Below, in pieces: positions 15,738 to 24,649 of a DNA stretch of 64,000 bases (its first letter is position 1; each line of letters begins with the position of its first letter). The position numbers and the translations under genes were made by a program. The stretch is from positions 62,001-126,000 of the forward strand of contig NZ_BMJE01000008.1 in NCBI RefSeq assembly GCF_014642915.1, in the 5' to 3' direction. Source of the DNA: Flavobacterium suaedae (lineage in GTDB: Bacteria; Bacteroidota; Bacteroidia; Flavobacteriales; Flavobacteriaceae). The notes below the pieces were generated by a model. The model searched no databases. It saw only the letters and a program-made list of their open reading frames with translations, and was not told where the DNA came from.

Positions 15738-16169
15738 ATGAATATAACTAAATATGTTTTAGTCCTTTTAGTAATGCCTTTTTTGTTCGGATGTAATAGT
15801 GATGACTACCAATATCCTGATAAGTATTTACCCAATTATAACTTTTCTATAGATATTGATATGAGCCTGCCGTTATATACTCCTTTACAGTTTACGGCAA
15901 ACCCTGTTTATATAGACCAGGCAGGTATAGGGATTAATGGTATTATAGTAATGAACACCGGTGGGGGCTATGTAGCTTATGAGGCAAGTTGTCCTAACCA
16001 AAACCTAGATAGCTGCTCTAAGCTTGCTGTAGACGGTATTATGGCAATATGCCCTTGCGATGAAGCGGAGTATAACCTTTTCAACGGGCAGGCAGAAGGG
16101 AAAGAATACCCATTAAAGCCATACAGAATACAGGTAACAAGCGGAACCTCTATACGCGTTTATAATTAA
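15738..16169 (+). CDS. Rieske-like lipoprotein lacking the cluster histidines
   Basis: A 143-residue lipoprotein (lipobox Cys19, FLFGC, then NSDD). The second half has the layout of a Rieske [2Fe-2S] domain: a first motif at Cys85-Pro-Asn87 with Cys93, and a second at Cys105-Pro-Cys107-Asp108 followed by EYNLFNGQA, then an LKPYRIQV strand. Canonical Rieske proteins read CxH and CxxH; here both His positions are replaced (Asn87, Asp108) while all four Cys, including the disulfide pair, remain. It therefore probably cannot hold a standard Rieske cluster. It precedes an SRPBCC gene by 15 bases. Confidence 0.75.
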   Translation: MNITKYVLVLLVMPFLFGCNSDDYQYPDKYLPNYNFSIDIDMSLPLYTPLQFTANPVYIDQAGIGINGIIVMNTGGGYVAYEASCPNQNLDSCSKLAVDGIMAICPCDEAEYNLFNGQAEGKEYPLKPYRIQVTSGTSIRVYN

Positions 16170-16184
16170 CACATAAGTGTAACT

Positions 16185-16664
16185 ATGCCTGTTATAAAAA
16201 TAGATACTTATATTAAGGCTGATATTAAAATCGTTTTTGACCTTTCCCGTAGTATTGACTTGCATTTGGTTTCGGCAGCACAAACGAATGAAAAAGCTAT
16301 TGCAGGGAAAACATCCGGTTTAATGGAGCTGGGTGAAACTGTAACCTGGCAAGCCAAACATTTTGGCGTTACACAAAAACTTACGGTGATTATAGCTGAT
16401 TTGCAATCACCTGATTATTTTGCGGATGAGATGATTAAAGGTGTTTTTAAAACAATGCGCCATGAACATTTTTTTAAAACAATAGGGAAGCAGGTAAAAA
16501 TGACAGATGTGTTTGCTTATACCAGCCCGTTAGGGATTTTAGGTAAATTGGCAGATGCACTTTTCCTGAAAAACTACATGAGCAGTTTTCTTAAAAAGCG
16601 AAATGAAATAATAAAAGAAATAGCTGAAGACCTTGAGAAGTATAAAAAAATCCTGCCACTGTAA
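16185..16664 (+). CDS. SRPBCC-fold (START/polyketide cyclase-like) protein
   Basis: A 159-residue protein with the opening strand-helix pattern of the SRPBCC superfamily (KIDTYIKADIKIVFDLSRSIDLHL) and the family's central VTWQAKHFGVTQKLTV and FKTMRHEHFF segments. It resembles the 'cell division inhibitor' type of SRPBCC proteins in Bacteroidetes. The fold binds hydrophobic ligands; no specific ligand can be named. It lies 15 bases after the Rieske-like lipoprotein gene and is co-oriented with it. Confidence 0.82.
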   Translation: MPVIKIDTYIKADIKIVFDLSRSIDLHLVSAAQTNEKAIAGKTSGLMELGETVTWQAKHFGVTQKLTVIIADLQSPDYFADEMIKGVFKTMRHEHFFKTIGKQVKMTDVFAYTSPLGILGKLADALFLKNYMSSFLKKRNEIIKEIAEDLEKYKKILPL

Positions 16665-16680
16665 AGTAGCAGGATTTTAT
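16645..16680 (+). terminator. Intrinsic terminator overlapping the SRPBCC stop codon
   Basis: Stem AAAATCCTGC / GCAGGATTTT with a mispaired upper part; the loop carries the TAA stop of the SRPBCC gene. Being convergent with the TonB receptor gene, it may work in both directions. Confidence 0.7.
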
Positions 16681-16702
16681 AGTACATAACAATTGATATA
16701 AC

Positions 16703-18883
16703 CTAGAATTTAAGTGTAGCACCCACTAAAAAGTTAATGCCTGCTTGCGGATAATAGTACGGGTCTCCCCACATATATCCGTTTGAAGCGTACTCAACAT
16801 CAAACATATTATTTACAAGTCCGTTGAATACTATAGACTTAAATATAGTTTTGGTTTTAAGCTCGTAAGTAACATTAAAGTCATTTACAAAATAGCTGTC
16901 CAGTATAGCGTTGTCAGACTCGTAATTGTCCATATACTGCTCACCAACAAATTTAGAAAGCAATGCTACCTGAAAGTTTTTAAACGGCATGTATATTAAC
17001 TGGTTACCACCTATTATGCTTGGGGAGAAAGCAATTTCAGTATCACCTAAGTTTTCAGGACCATTATCTCCTTCATTATAAAAGTCAACGTTTTGGTTTT
17101 GGCTCAAGGCAATGTTAGGACGTACTATCCACTTATCTGTAATAAATACAGTAGCATCTGCTTCAAGCCCCAAGCGGTAACTGTCACCACTATTAGTATA
17201 TACAGGAGAGCCTACATCGTTTAAAGCTCCTGTAAGTACCAGTTGGTCTTTATACTGCATATAGTACCCGTTTACGTTCAGGTAATTTTTACCCGATTTG
17301 TAACGCCATCCTAACTCAAAATCGTTAAGTGTTTCAGCTTTAGTACTTCCGCTTTCATAATCGGTACGGCGTGGCTCTTTGTTAGCACGCGCATACGAAA
17401 GGTAAATATTATTATTGTTGTTTACACTATAGGTAATACCCGCTTTAGGGTTAAAAAAGTTGAAAGTATCATCAACAGGAATTGGGGTTGCAGCACTTTC
17501 CAATACATTTGATGCTTCGTAGCTTACATTTCGGTACTGCATATCGGCAAATACGTTAAACTTGCTGTTCAGCTTATAATTTGCTTTTGCAAACACATTG
17601 AAGTCGGTTTTAGTAGCATCATTATCATAGTAACGGTCGTCAGGACTTACATTTGCCGAATAACGTGCCCAGATGATATTACCAAAGTGGTCACCTTCAT
17701 ATTTGTTCCATGCACCACCAAATACCACATCCCAACCGTCGTTATTGTAGTTTGCAGAGAAAGTAGTACCGTAAAAATCGTTATCTAACCATTTTTGGGT
17801 AATAAGGTCTTCCTCTGTTATAAGTGTACCGTTAACGGTAACCTCTTCAAGGTCGTAATCAGCATAGGCACTGTTATCACGGTAGTTTTCATAATATCCT
17901 TCGCCAATAGTATAGTGTAATGCAATATTGGTATTCCAGTTATTATTTATTTTTTCATTCCAGTGTAACTGGTAGTGGTCCTGTTTGTAGTTATCAGTTT
18001 CGTTATCATAAAAACGAATATTACCCTCTGCATCAGTATACATACCGGAATAGTTAAACTGTCTGTCACTTTCCATAGTTTCAGCATCAATACCGTTCCA
18101 TGCCTGGTAAGTACGCTCTTTACCTCCAAATACTAATGCTTTAATAAGTGTAGAACCATGTACATAAGTACCTTGCAGGAAGTATGACTTCAAGTCTGAT
18201 TCTGCACGGTCTATATACCCGTCAGAAGCTATATTTGAAACTCTACCTGCAATTTCAAAACGGTCGTTCATTAAACCGGTACTGAATTTTACAGTATGCT
18301 TTCTGGAATTGAAGCTACCAAATGAGTTTGATATTTCTCCGCTTGCTTCCTGGCTATAGCTATCTGTAAGTAGGTTAAGGCTGGCGCCAAAAGCACCTGC
18401 ACCGTTAGTAGAAGTACCTACACCACGCTGTAGCTGTATGTTTTCAGTTGAAGAAGCAAAATCGGGCATATTAACCCAGAATGAACCATGCGACTCTGCA
18501 TCGTTATACGGTATACCGTTTACCGTTACGTTAACACGACTTGCATCAGCACCACGAACACGTATTCCTGTATACCCTATACCGTTACCGGCATCGGTAG
18601 TAGTAACAACCGAAGGCAAGTAGTTTAAAAGTACAGGGATATCCTGACCAAGATTACGCGGAGCAAGTTCTTCTTTGGTTACGTTACTGAAAGTTACCGG
18701 TAAATCAGCAGTTGCTCTTACAGCTTGCACCAATACTTCTTCCAGTTTGTAATCATTCATGGTAATTGAGTCCTGCTCAGTTTCGGGAGTGTTTTGGGCT
18801 GCGGTTCCTAAACTGATTAGACCAACAGCAACAGGTAAAATGTTTTTCTTTTTCCTGTAAATAGAAGCGAATAAAGTTTTCAT
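16703..18883 (-). CDS. TonB-dependent receptor for thiamine or a thiamine precursor
   Basis: A 726-residue outer-membrane receptor: signal peptide (to about residue 30, TAAQ), a TonB-box-like segment EEVLVQAVRAT, the plug domain (about 55-165, with IRVRGADASRVNVTVNGIPY and QLQRGVGTSTNGAGAFGAS) and a 22-strand barrel to the C-terminus (NFLVGATLKF). A TPP riboswitch lies in its leader, so import of thiamine or a thiamine moiety is the best call; the sequence alone would only say siderophore- or vitamin-type TonB receptor. In Bacteroidetes such TPP-controlled receptors are a known replacement for full thiamine synthesis. Confidence 0.9.
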   Translation of the reverse strand: MKTLFASIYRKKKNILPVAVGLISLGTAAQNTPETEQDSITMNDYKLEEVLVQAVRATADLPVTFSNVTKEELAPRNLGQDIPVLLNYLPSVVTTTDAGNGIGYTGIRVRGADASRVNVTVNGIPYNDAESHGSFWVNMPDFASSTENIQLQRGVGTSTNGAGAFGASLNLLTDSYSQEASGEISNSFGSFNSRKHTVKFSTGLMNDRFEIAGRVSNIASDGYIDRAESDLKSYFLQGTYVHGSTLIKALVFGGKERTYQAWNGIDAETMESDRQFNYSGMYTDAEGNIRFYDNETDNYKQDHYQLHWNEKINNNWNTNIALHYTIGEGYYENYRDNSAYADYDLEEVTVNGTLITEEDLITQKWLDNDFYGTTFSANYNNDGWDVVFGGAWNKYEGDHFGNIIWARYSANVSPDDRYYDNDATKTDFNVFAKANYKLNSKFNVFADMQYRNVSYEASNVLESAATPIPVDDTFNFFNPKAGITYSVNNNNNIYLSYARANKEPRRTDYESGSTKAETLNDFELGWRYKSGKNYLNVNGYYMQYKDQLVLTGALNDVGSPVYTNSGDSYRLGLEADATVFITDKWIVRPNIALSQNQNVDFYNEGDNGPENLGDTEIAFSPSIIGGNQLIYMPFKNFQVALLSKFVGEQYMDNYESDNAILDSYFVNDFNVTYELKTKTIFKSIVFNGLVNNMFDVEYASNGYMWGDPYYYPQAGINFLVGATLKF

Positions 18884-18956
18884 CCGTAAAAAAATGTTTA
18901 CGAATAAAAGGGGTAATTATTCCTTTAGTTAATAATTAATAAAATGATATTTCGGT

Positions 18957-18984
18957 AAAAAACAACAGTGTGCACTTCTGCTAT
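18957..18984 (-). terminator. Possible attenuator hairpin after the TPP aptamer
   Basis: On the minus strand a short stem (UAGCAG pairing with CUGUUG around a 9-base loop) is followed by six U's, 70-100 bases before the TonB receptor ATG and just past the aptamer. It may be the expression platform. The stem is weak, so this is tentative. Confidence 0.35.
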
Positions 18985-18992
18985 TCTTTGCC

Positions 18993-19072
18993 TTTTCCCT
19001 TGGCAGCATTACCCGCCCAGGTTCTTTGGGTATGATCTCAGCCCGATATAGTAGGCACCCCTTTGAGACGGC
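18993..19072 (-). ncRNA. TPP riboswitch (thi box)
   Basis: On the minus strand the conserved TPP-aptamer blocks appear in order and spacing: GGGGTGCC, GGCTGAGATCATACCC, GAACCTG, GGGTAATGC and AAGGGAA. Thiamine pyrophosphate binding normally switches off the downstream gene, here the TonB-dependent receptor that starts at 18883. The P3 arm is short. Confidence 0.95.
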
Positions 19073-19152
19073 GCAAAAGTACTAAAAAACTTTTGCCTGT
19101 ATAACTATTACGGCAGTTTTTGTAAAGAGATTAAAAAAGTGGCTCCTGAGTC

Positions 19153-19554
19153 TTAAAAATCAGGGCGTTTTCTCATTTGTTTTTTCTCTGAATTCAGTTT
19201 TTTATTTTTAAGCCTTTTTTTAATTACTGCTTTAGGTACTTTAGTAGGTTTTCGTTGTTTGGGTTTTATAACAGCATTGTCAAGAATAGTAAAAAAACGG
19301 TCGGTTACAATTTTTTTATTTCGTAACTGGCTGCGGTCTTCATCACACTGTAAAACCAAAACACCTTCATTACTAAGTCGGGTAGCAATATTTTTACTTA
19401 TAGTTTGTTTTTCATCTTCGGTTAATCCTTTTGATTCGTTTATATTAAAACTAAGGATAACTTTTGTTTCTACTTTATTTACATTTTGCCCACCGGAACC
19501 ACTACTTCGTGCTGTTTTATAGTTGAGTTCCTGTTGCAATACTTCTTTATTCAT
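19153..19554 (-). CDS. arfB: Alternative ribosome-rescue factor ArfB
   Basis: A 133-residue peptidyl-tRNA hydrolase with the class-I release factor motif GGQ in ARSSGSGGQNVNKVETKV (about residues 15-32) and a long basic C-terminal tail (about 95-133) that enters the empty mRNA channel of stalled ribosomes. Length matches ArfB/YaeJ rather than a full RF. It starts 8 bases downstream of the DUF4301 stop, so it is probably the last gene of that unit. Confidence 0.94.
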   Translation of the reverse strand: MNKEVLQQELNYKTARSSGSGGQNVNKVETKVILSFNINESKGLTEDEKQTISKNIATRLSNEGVLVLQCDEDRSQLRNKKIVTDRFFTILDNAVIKPKQRKPTKVPKAVIKKRLKNKKLNSEKKQMRKRPDF

Positions 19555-19562
19555 TATAATTT

Positions 19563-21137
19563 TTAGCTCGGTTGATGAGCCGGTTTTAAAAGGTCGTTTA
19601 CATTTTTAACAGGGTTAAAAGTAAGTAATGGTACTTCGGCGAAAACGGTTATCCAGCCTGCCATGGCACCATTCCATAACCCCGGTAACTCATACGATTT
19701 TACATCTGTACCGAAACGGTTTTTGGTTACAATAAAGCCTGTCGTATTATCTATATATTCAGTTAGGTTAAAAGGTTCCCCTTTGTAGTTTTTTAATCCG
19801 CAAACAAGGTCTACAGGGTTAAAATGTGTAGACTGAGAAAATATCTCTTTTTGAGCTACATCTTTCATATCTATCTGAGAGCTTTCTACGATTTGCAGTG
19901 ATACTTTACCATCTTTATCTTCTACCCAAAACGGACCACCTCCTGGTTCGCCTTCGTTTTTAACCATACCGCATACTCGTATAGGTCGGTTAAATAGTTG
20001 TTTGGTGTATTCAATTTTTTCTTCTTTGCTAAGGCTTCTTACACTTTCAGGAATGTGTTGTAATAGCTTGTTGTTAGCAAAGCAAAGCATTTCATCCAGT
20101 TGTTCTTCGGTAACTGTTCCTTTTTCTATTTCTTCAAGGTGAGTATAAACTTTTTCCTGTAGTTTGATAAGTATACCTCCCAATGCTTTTTTGTAAAGCG
20201 TAATAGTAGGTTGCTCAATATGGCTTACGTTGTCAATATTTTTAATAAAAACAATATCAGTATCAAGATTGTTTAAGTTTTCAATAAGCGCACCGTGACC
20301 TCCCGGTCTGAAAAAAATATTACCTGTATTATCTCTAAAAGGTACATTCTTCATATCAACCGCAATAGTGTCTGTCTTTTTATGCTGATAGGAAGTGCTG
20401 ATATCAATAGTTACTCCTGATTTTTCTTCTACAGAGGTTTTTGCCTCATCAAAAGCCTTAGTAAAACCATCTAAATGCTCTTCGGATATAGTGAAGTGTA
20501 TGTTGGTTTTATTTTGTGATGCTGCATAGGCTACACTTTCTTTAAAGTGTTCTCTTACCGGTGTTGCGGTACAGTTTTTATATTCATGAAAAGGTAATAT
20601 ACCTTTTGGTTTATTGGCATAGTCAAACTTTTCATCCTGTAGCATGGTTTTAATATAGTGATAAGCAAAATCACTTTCACTCCATTTATTATAATCAGGG
20701 TTTTGTTTTAGGGTATCAATTATAGCCTCAGAGAAAGGAAATTTATTATAGTTATCTAAAAAGGTTTTTAAGGCCGTATCATTATTTTTAGTAATGTATT
20801 CCTTTACAGTTTCCTTTTCAGGGTTATAGTTGGCTATAAACTCATTTAAAAATTTAAACATGCGGGTTGCAGCACCCGATGCCGGAATGAACTTAGTTAG
20901 TTTAAAGTTGTCTTTTTTCCTGTCAAAATAATCAGCATATTCTTTAACGCTTTCATCAGGGAGCTGTACTATACCATCATTTACTATAGCAGGCTTTTTA
21001 AGGTTGATTTTTGTATTACCTTCCTTAAATATATTTAGCTGCTCTTGTAACTTATCCGGACTAATACCTCTTTTTTTTATCTGGTCATAGTCTTTCTCAG
21101 TAAGTCCTAAATCAATTATTTCTTTAAGTCCCTCCAA
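19563..21137 (-). CDS. DUF4301 family protein
   Basis: A 524-residue cytoplasmic protein without signal peptide or membrane segment that matches the DUF4301 family of Bacteroidetes. Segments such as FIPASGAATRMFK (near 80-92), FFRPGGHGALIENLN and DIVFIKNIDNVSH look like a nucleotidyltransferase-type sugar-phosphate fold, but no function is established. It is positioned between a PnuC-type transporter gene and arfB on the same strand. Confidence 0.8.
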   Translation of the reverse strand: MEGLKEIIDLGLTEKDYDQIKKRGISPDKLQEQLNIFKEGNTKINLKKPAIVNDGIVQLPDESVKEYADYFDRKKDNFKLTKFIPASGAATRMFKFLNEFIANYNPEKETVKEYITKNNDTALKTFLDNYNKFPFSEAIIDTLKQNPDYNKWSESDFAYHYIKTMLQDEKFDYANKPKGILPFHEYKNCTATPVREHFKESVAYAASQNKTNIHFTISEEHLDGFTKAFDEAKTSVEEKSGVTIDISTSYQHKKTDTIAVDMKNVPFRDNTGNIFFRPGGHGALIENLNNLDTDIVFIKNIDNVSHIEQPTITLYKKALGGILIKLQEKVYTHLEEIEKGTVTEEQLDEMLCFANNKLLQHIPESVRSLSKEEKIEYTKQLFNRPIRVCGMVKNEGEPGGGPFWVEDKDGKVSLQIVESSQIDMKDVAQKEIFSQSTHFNPVDLVCGLKNYKGEPFNLTEYIDNTTGFIVTKNRFGTDVKSYELPGLWNGAMAGWITVFAEVPLLTFNPVKNVNDLLKPAHQPS

Positions 21138-21245
21138 AGTTCTGTTTTTTTAAGTTGAATTTTAATGCCTGTTAATTTATACAGGCAATTTTATTACTGT
21201 TATTTTTTAGGTTTGCAACGAAATAATTAAATTATCATTTCGAAA

Positions 21246-21890
21246 TTATTGTAGTTGCGACGTTTTAATTCTGGCAGATAACTTTTTCTTCCATTCATAA
21301 TAACCTATAAAGGCAACAGTTGTTAAAAATATATAAAATATACTTGTTAAGGTGGCTCCTTTATAAAAAATTAGCGGTATCGCAATAATATCTCCAATAA
21401 TTAAGAAAATCCAGTTTTCTATTTTGCGTTTTGCCAATAGCCACATACCTACAAAGAAAAGTCCTGTTATAAACGTATCAACATAAGCCCACCAGTAATT
21501 AAACTTTTCAGTATAAATAAATACGGCAGATACAAATATAACCGAAAGCACAAATATCTGTATACACTTTATCGTATCTTTTGTAGTCATTTTCTCTATC
21601 TTTAATAGTGCCGTGTTATCGTTTCCTTTACGGCTCCATAACAACCATCCGTATACGCTCATTATAAAGTAATATACATTAATAATCATATCGCCGTATA
21701 AGTTCCATTGGTAAAACATATAAGTATATATAATGGTGCTTATAATGCCTGTAGGATAAACAAAGATGCTGTTTCGGGCAGAGAAAACTACGCTTAAAGC
21801 ACCAAAAACAGAGCCTAAGGCTTCAAGCATAATAAAAGTAGTGCTGTAGTCTTTGTATTGACTAAACAAAAAGTCGAATAATTCGTTCAT
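21246..21890 (-). CDS. pnuC: PnuC/PnuT-family vitamin transporter
   Basis: A 214-residue inner-membrane protein with seven or eight helices. The start (ALGSVFGALSVVFSARNSIFVYPTGIIST) and the central MSVYGWLLWSRKG are typical of the PnuC family; the WLLW element matches the substrate-site WxxW motif. Relatives carry nicotinamide riboside (PnuC), thiamine (PnuT) or riboflavin (PnuX). A TPP-riboswitch-controlled TonB receptor lies about 2.2 kb downstream on the same strand, which makes thiamine a real alternative to nicotinamide riboside. The stop codon of the phosphopantetheinyl transferase gene lies 14 bases upstream. Confidence 0.88.
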   Translation of the reverse strand: MNELFDFLFSQYKDYSTTFIMLEALGSVFGALSVVFSARNSIFVYPTGIISTIIYTYMFYQWNLYGDMIINVYYFIMSVYGWLLWSRKGNDNTALLKIEKMTTKDTIKCIQIFVLSVIFVSAVFIYTEKFNYWWAYVDTFITGLFFVGMWLLAKRKIENWIFLIIGDIIAIPLIFYKGATLTSIFYIFLTTVAFIGYYEWKKKLSARIKTSQLQ

Positions 21891-21904
21891 TTGATTGTGG
21901 GTGC

Positions 21905-22552
21905 TTATAGGGTAGTATCTTTTTCAAAACTATACACAAGTGTAAAGCCTTCTATTTCCTTAAAATGAAAATTATAATTGGTGCAGGAATCGTTAAAGTT
22001 TAGCGTAGCTTCCCCTGAATTGTTATCCATTGAAAAGGCAGCAACGTCTATATGGTCTTTAAAACTAATGCCTGGTAACGAAACCATTTTAAATATAGCT
22101 TCTTTAACACCCCATATCACCGTTAGGCTGCGTATGTAGGTAGCCTCATTTTTGGGTTCAAGGTAAGAGAACTCCGTTTCGCAATATTTACGCGCTATTT
22201 TAGTAATCTTATCCCGTTGCATTTCCATATCAATACCCACATTTTCATTACTAATAATTATAGCCGAAAAATTATGAGAATGTGTAATTGATATGTTTTT
22301 ACCATCCTTTAAATGTGGTTTGCCATCTTCGGCATAAAACATATCCATATCAGTATAACCTGCTTCCTGTAACAACATACGTACACTTAAAAAACCTCTA
22401 CGGTGTTGTTCACTTTTCATGCCTTCAAGGCGGGTAATGCATACATCCTTCAGGTTGCGTGTTCGCTCCCAAAGCTCATCATGGCTCTCGGTTATTTTCC
22501 AAACGTATACTTGTGTATTGCTTCCTGCGGTAAACGATGTATGTAAAGGCAT
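21905..22552 (-). CDS. 4'-phosphopantetheinyl transferase (Sfp/AcpT-type)
   Basis: A 215-residue enzyme of the 4'-PPT superfamily. Key motifs are GKPHLKDGKNISITHSHNF (about 84-102), the metal-binding VGIDME (Asp in GIDME) and WGVKEAIFK. It transfers the phosphopantetheine arm of CoA to a carrier protein serine. Whether it serves ACP or a secondary-metabolite carrier cannot be told. It leads a minus-strand unit with the PnuC-type gene. Confidence 0.9.
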   Translation of the reverse strand: MPLHTSFTAGSNTQVYVWKITESHDELWERTRNLKDVCITRLEGMKSEQHRRGFLSVRMLLQEAGYTDMDMFYAEDGKPHLKDGKNISITHSHNFSAIIISNENVGIDMEMQRDKITKIARKYCETEFSYLEPKNEATYIRSLTVIWGVKEAIFKMVSLPGISFKDHIDVAAFSMDNNSGEATLNFNDSCTNYNFHFKEIEGFTLVYSFEKDTTL

Positions 22553-22663
22553 TGAAGGTGATAGTTGTTAGGTAAAAAGTTTAAGTCTTTTGTTTTTAAA
22601 AGTTTATAAGGTTGAGCAAAGTTTAAAATAATCTTAAAACTGGCTCGTTCTACAGGAAATCGC

Positions 22664-22671
22664 TAAATTTG
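22664..22671 (+). promoter_or_regulatory. -7 promoter box of ahcY
   Basis: TAAATTTG, an exact TAnnTTTG match, 36 bases before the ahcY ATG. The -33 region is only a partial match (CTGG). Confidence 0.5.
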
Positions 22672-22706
22672 CATAAATTTTTGCTAATACAAATATAACA
22701 ATATTC

Positions 22707-24023
22707 ATGAGTACTAAAACAGTGCCATACGTGGCTTATAAAGTAAAAGACATTTCCCTTGCAGAGTGGGGTAGAAAAGAGATAGAGCTTGCAGAAGCAG
22801 AAATGCCTGGGTTAATGGCGCTTCGTGAAGAATATAAAGAAGAGCAACCACTTAAAGGTGCAAGAATAGCAGGATGCCTGCACATGACAATACAAACGGC
22901 TGTACTTATAGAAACGCTTGTAGCACTTGGTGCTGAAGTTACATGGAGTTCTTGTAATATATTTTCAACGCAGGACCATGCTGCTGCTGCAATAGCTGCT
23001 GCGGGTATACCGGTATATGCTTGGAAAGGTTTAACAGATGAGGAATTTGACTGGTGTATAGAACAAACACTTTTCTTCGGGGAAGACCGTAAACCACTTA
23101 ACATGATTCTTGATGATGGTGGTGACTTAACAAACATGGTGTTTGATAAATATCCTGAACTTGCAAAAGGAGTTAAAGGACTATCAGAAGAAACAACTAC
23201 AGGCGTACACCGTTTATACGAGAGAATGAAAAACGGTACACTTGTAATGCCGGCTATTAACGTAAACGACTCTGTAACGAAGTCCAAGTTTGATAACAAA
23301 TACGGTTGTAGAGAAAGTGCTGTTGATGCTATCCGTCGTGCTACCGATTTAATGCTTGCAGGTAAAAGAGTAGTTGTTTGTGGTTATGGTGATGTTGGTA
23401 AAGGTACAGCAGCTTCTTTCAGAGGGGCAGGTGCTATAGTAACCGTTACTGAAATTGATCCAATATGTGCACTACAGGCTGCAATGGACGGTTACGAAGT
23501 TAAAAAACTGGATACAGTAGTAGGTAACGCTGATATTGTAATTACTACTACAGGGAATAAAGATATTGTTGTAGGTCGTCACTTTGAAATGTTGAAAGAT
23601 AAAGCCCTTGTTTGTAACATCGGTCACTTTGATAACGAGATTGACATGGCTTGGTTAAATAAAAACTACGGTGATACTAAAGTTGAAATTAAGCCACAGG
23701 TTGATAAATATACCATCAACGGGAAAGATATTATCCTTTTAGCTGAAGGTAGATTAGTAAACCTTGGTTGTGCTACAGGTCACCCAAGTTTTGTAATGAG
23801 TAACTCGTTTACGAACCAAACACTAGCACAAATAGAGCTTTGGAATAATAGCGACAGCTATGAAAACAAAGTATACATGCTACCTAAGCACCTTGATGAA
23901 AAAGTGGCAGCATTACACCTTGCTAAATTGGGTGTAGAGCTTGAAACACTTAACGAAGAGCAAGCTAAATATATTGGTGTTGAAGTTGAAGGACCATTTA
24001 AACCTGAATATTACAGATACTAA
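22707..24023 (+). CDS. ahcY: Adenosylhomocysteinase
   Basis: A 438-residue S-adenosylhomocysteine hydrolase; with NAD it splits SAH to adenosine and homocysteine in the methyl cycle. Visible features are the substrate segment [13 protein letters not shown], the NAD-binding Rossmann motif [18 protein letters not shown] (about 223-240), the [16 protein letters not shown] stretch and the C-terminal KPEYYRY that closes the partner's active site. Full length. Monogenic between a divergent PPTase gene and a terminator. Confidence 0.98.
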   Translation: MSTKTVPYVAYKVKDISLAEWGRKEIELAEAEMPGLMALREEYKEEQPLKGARIAGCLHMTIQTAVLIETLVALGAEVTWSSCNIFSTQDHAAAAIAAAGIPVYAWKGLTDEEFDWCIEQTLFFGEDRKPLNMILDDGGDLTNMVFDKYPELAKGVKGLSEETTTGVHRLYERMKNGTLVMPAINVNDSVTKSKFDNKYGCRESAVDAIRRATDLMLAGKRVVVCGYGDVGKGTAASFRGAGAIVTVTEIDPICALQAAMDGYEVKKLDTVVGNADIVITTTGNKDIVVGRHFEMLKDKALVCNIGHFDNEIDMAWLNKNYGDTKVEIKPQVDKYTINGKDIILLAEGRLVNLGCATGHPSFVMSNSFTNQTLAQIELWNNSDSYENKVYMLPKHLDEKVAALHLAKLGVELETLNEEQAKYIGVEVEGPFKPEYYRY

Positions 24024-24048
24024 TACCTAATAGAATATATTTTACAAT

Positions 24049-24072
24049 AAAGCCCGCTTTAAGCGGGCTTTT
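24049..24072. terminator. Bidirectional intrinsic terminator
   Basis: Stem AAAGCCCGCT / AGCGGGCTTT with a TTA-type loop and a T-run, between the convergent ends of ahcY and tag. Confidence 0.9.
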
Positions 24073-24073
24073 G

Positions 24074-24649
24074 TTATTTACGTGTGTGGCAATCTAAAAT
24101 ATGGTCATTAACCATGCCCGTTGCCTGCATGTGTGCGTATATTACTGTTGAGCCTACAAACTTAAATCCACGTTTTTTCATGTCTTTACTAATAGCGTCT
24201 GAGAGTGGAGTAGTAGCTGGTACATCACCCAGTGTTTTAAATTTATTATCTATAGGTTTACCATCGGTAAAAGCCCAAAAGTATTTGGAGAAACTACCAA
24301 ACTCTTCCTGAACCTTTATATACGCCTGTGCATTGCTTACTGCAGCGTTTACTTTTAGCTTGTTTCGAATAATACCCGCATCTTGCAATAGCTCATCTAT
24401 TTTATCCAGATTATAGTTGGCTATTTTCTTGTAATCAAAATTATCAAAAGCTTTACGGAAGTTTTCTCTTTTTCTCAGTATAGTTATCCAGCTTAACCCG
24501 GCCTGAAAAGTTTCCAGTAATAAAAACTCAAACAATGTGTCATCATCATAAACGGGTTTACCCCATTCCTCGTCATGGTATTTTTCATATATCGGGTCAC
24601 CTATGCACCAGCCGCAGCGGGTTATATTATTCTCAGTAGTATTAGCCAT
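24074..24649 (-). CDS. tag: DNA-3-methyladenine glycosylase I
   Basis: A 191-residue base-excision repair glycosylase that removes 3-methyladenine. Diagnostic stretches are RCGWCIGDPIYEKYHDEEWG at the N-terminus, FEFLLLETFQAGLSWITIL and the C-terminal NDHILDCHTRK; the N-terminal Cys and C-terminal His/Cys form the zinc site. Its start overlaps the end of the YhhQ gene by 8 bases, so the two are translationally linked. Confidence 0.96.
   Translation of the reverse strand: MANTTENNITRCGWCIGDPIYEKYHDEEWGKPVYDDDTLFEFLLLETFQAGLSWITILRKRENFRKAFDNFDYKKIANYNLDKIDELLQDAGIIRNKLKVNAAVSNAQAYIKVQEEFGSFSKYFWAFTDGKPIDNKFKTLGDVPATTPLSDAISKDMKKRGFKFVGSTVIYAHMQATGMVNDHILDCHTRK

Noticed and set aside
22736..23299. 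A 187-codon open frame antisense to ahcY
   Set aside because: It mirrors a highly conserved enzyme and shows Ser/Ala-rich low-complexity sequence with no recognisable domain.
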